NCBI GenBank assembly: GCA_011053245.1
Contig: DRGS01000089.1
Location: 1-12,541 of the forward strand
DNA length: 12,541 nucleotides
Direction of reading: 5' to 3'
Source of the DNA: Phycisphaerales bacterium
Lineage (GTDB): Bacteria; Planctomycetota; Phycisphaerae; Sedimentisphaerales; Anaerohalosphaeraceae
Positions 11,846-12,541 of the stretch are shown piece by piece. A model generated the notes under the pieces. That model worked only from the letters and a program-made list of their open reading frames with translations, ran no database searches and was not told the DNA's origin. Made by a program: the position numbers and the translations under genes. How positions within the stretch are numbered: the first letter of the stretch is position 1; every line of letters begins with the position of its first letter.

Positions 11846-12541
11846 ATGGATGATCATGTAATAAATGTTAGATCGGTAAGCAAAGCCTTTGAAGCGAGAA
11901 AGGTATTGAATAGAATCGATCTTTCCGTTTCCGGCGGCGAGTCGGTCTATATCTGCGGTATCAACGGTGCCGGCAAGAGTACACTTTTGCGGATTATCTC
12001 TGGCATTCTTCAGCCGGACAGCGGTTCGGTTTCACTCTGCGGTTACGATACAGCCAAGAATCCCGAAAAAGCCAAACCTCAGCTTGGCGTCATTTCGCAC
12101 AAGGCAATGGTCTATCCTGACTTGACGGTTGCGGAGAATCTAAAGTTTTTCGCGAATCTCTATGGTGTCGATGCTCCTGGCAAACGCGTTGATGAACTGC
12201 TGGAAGATGTCGGCCTTACTCCTTTCAGATACGATCAGGCGGCGATCCTTTCACGCGGTCTGCTCCAGAGGCTTTCCATCGCAAGGGCACTGGTTCATAA
12301 GCCGGCGATACTTCTTGCCGATGAACCTTTCACTGGATTGGATTCGGATTCCTGCAAGCATCTGGCCGGTATCTTTGTTGATTTTCTCGCCAAAGACGGC
12401 ACGATAATCATGACAACGCACGACGCAGCCGTGGGCCTGAAATGCTGCCAGAGGGTCGTCGTTCTCGATAATGGCTGCTTCTGTCTGGACGAATCGACGG
12501 AAAAGATCAACGCAAACAGTTTTGCCGACGATTACATAAGC
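11846..12541 (+). CDS. ccmA: CcmA-type ABC transporter ATPase, partial at right edge
   Basis: From ATG 11846 the frame stays open for 232 codons to the window end. The Walker A motif is GINGAGKST (38-46). The signature reads LSRGLLQRLSIAR from residue 135 (usual form LSxGMxQR). Walker B is ILLADEP with Asp159 and Glu160, and the switch His is in TTHD. Loop residues SHKAMVYPDLTVAENL match the CcmA/ABC-2 type. CcmA is the ATPase of CcmAB(C), which uses ATP to release heme-loaded CcmE from CcmC. The gene follows the anchored protein after a 29-base gap with no strong ribosome site. Placement with ccmE and ccmF supports CcmA over another ABC exporter ATPase. ccmB and ccmC would be expected beyond the edge. 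Confidence 0.85.
   Translation, partial: MDDHVINVRSVSKAFEARKVLNRIDLSVSGGESVYICGINGAGKSTLLRIISGILQPDSGSVSLCGYDTAKNPEKAKPQLGVISHKAMVYPDLTVAENLKFFANLYGVDAPGKRVDELLEDVGLTPFRYDQAAILSRGLLQRLSIARALVHKPAILLADEPFTGLDSDSCKHLAGIFVDFLAKDGTIIMTTHDAAVGLKCCQRVVVLDNGCFCLDESTEKINANSFADDYIS

Overview
This window looks like chromosome of an anaerobic or facultatively anaerobic bacterium that makes many c-type cytochromes. The base composition looks moderate, genes are packed and overlapping, and GTG and TTG starts are used. Na+-NQR, a CxxxY-type CcmE and planctomycete- or deltaproteobacteria-like multiheme proteins point to Planctomycetota (Phycisphaerae-like) or a Desulfobacterota-like lineage. That assignment is an inference and is not proven. 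All supported genes are on the + strand. No RNA genes, CRISPR arrays or mobile elements were seen, and no gene-free stretch exceeds 300 bases.

Layout. (1) 3-1241: the 3' end of nqrE and complete nqrF, closing an Na+-translocating NADH:quinone oxidoreductase operon. Two small perfect hairpins follow it. (2) 1302-3132: a stand-alone receiver protein, a 17-bp dyad, and a six-TM histidine kinase carrying the GGxxNPF loop known from the quinone-sensing kinase RegB/PrrB. (3) 3116-8170: a tightly coupled run of a NapC-anchored cytochrome with 12 heme motifs, a secreted protein built of three repeats that resembles ResB periplasmic domains, a secreted cytochrome with 15 heme motifs, and a thioredoxin-fold/TPR protein that has lost its redox cysteines. 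(4) 8177-8295: a hairpin, a good sigma70-like promoter and another dyad. (5) 8327-12541: a cytochrome c maturation operon of the CcmE-cysteine type (ccmE, ccmF, a 35-codon membrane peptide, a membrane-anchored beta-rich protein, and ccmA running off the window).

How it fits together (inference). NQR puts electrons from NADH into the quinone pool. The NapC-type dodecaheme protein could take electrons from quinol across the membrane and pass them to the periplasmic 15-heme protein, on toward an unidentified acceptor or outer-surface partner. The kinase could read quinone redox state through its GGIENPF loop. The adjoining ccm operon supplies heme attachment, with the ResB-like repeats and the cysteine-less thioredoxin/TPR protein as possible assembly or scaffold factors. 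The most interesting part is the 1302-8170 module, which combines quinone sensing, a quinol-oxidising dodecaheme, a 15-heme protein and two unusual secreted accessory proteins beside a variant Ccm system.
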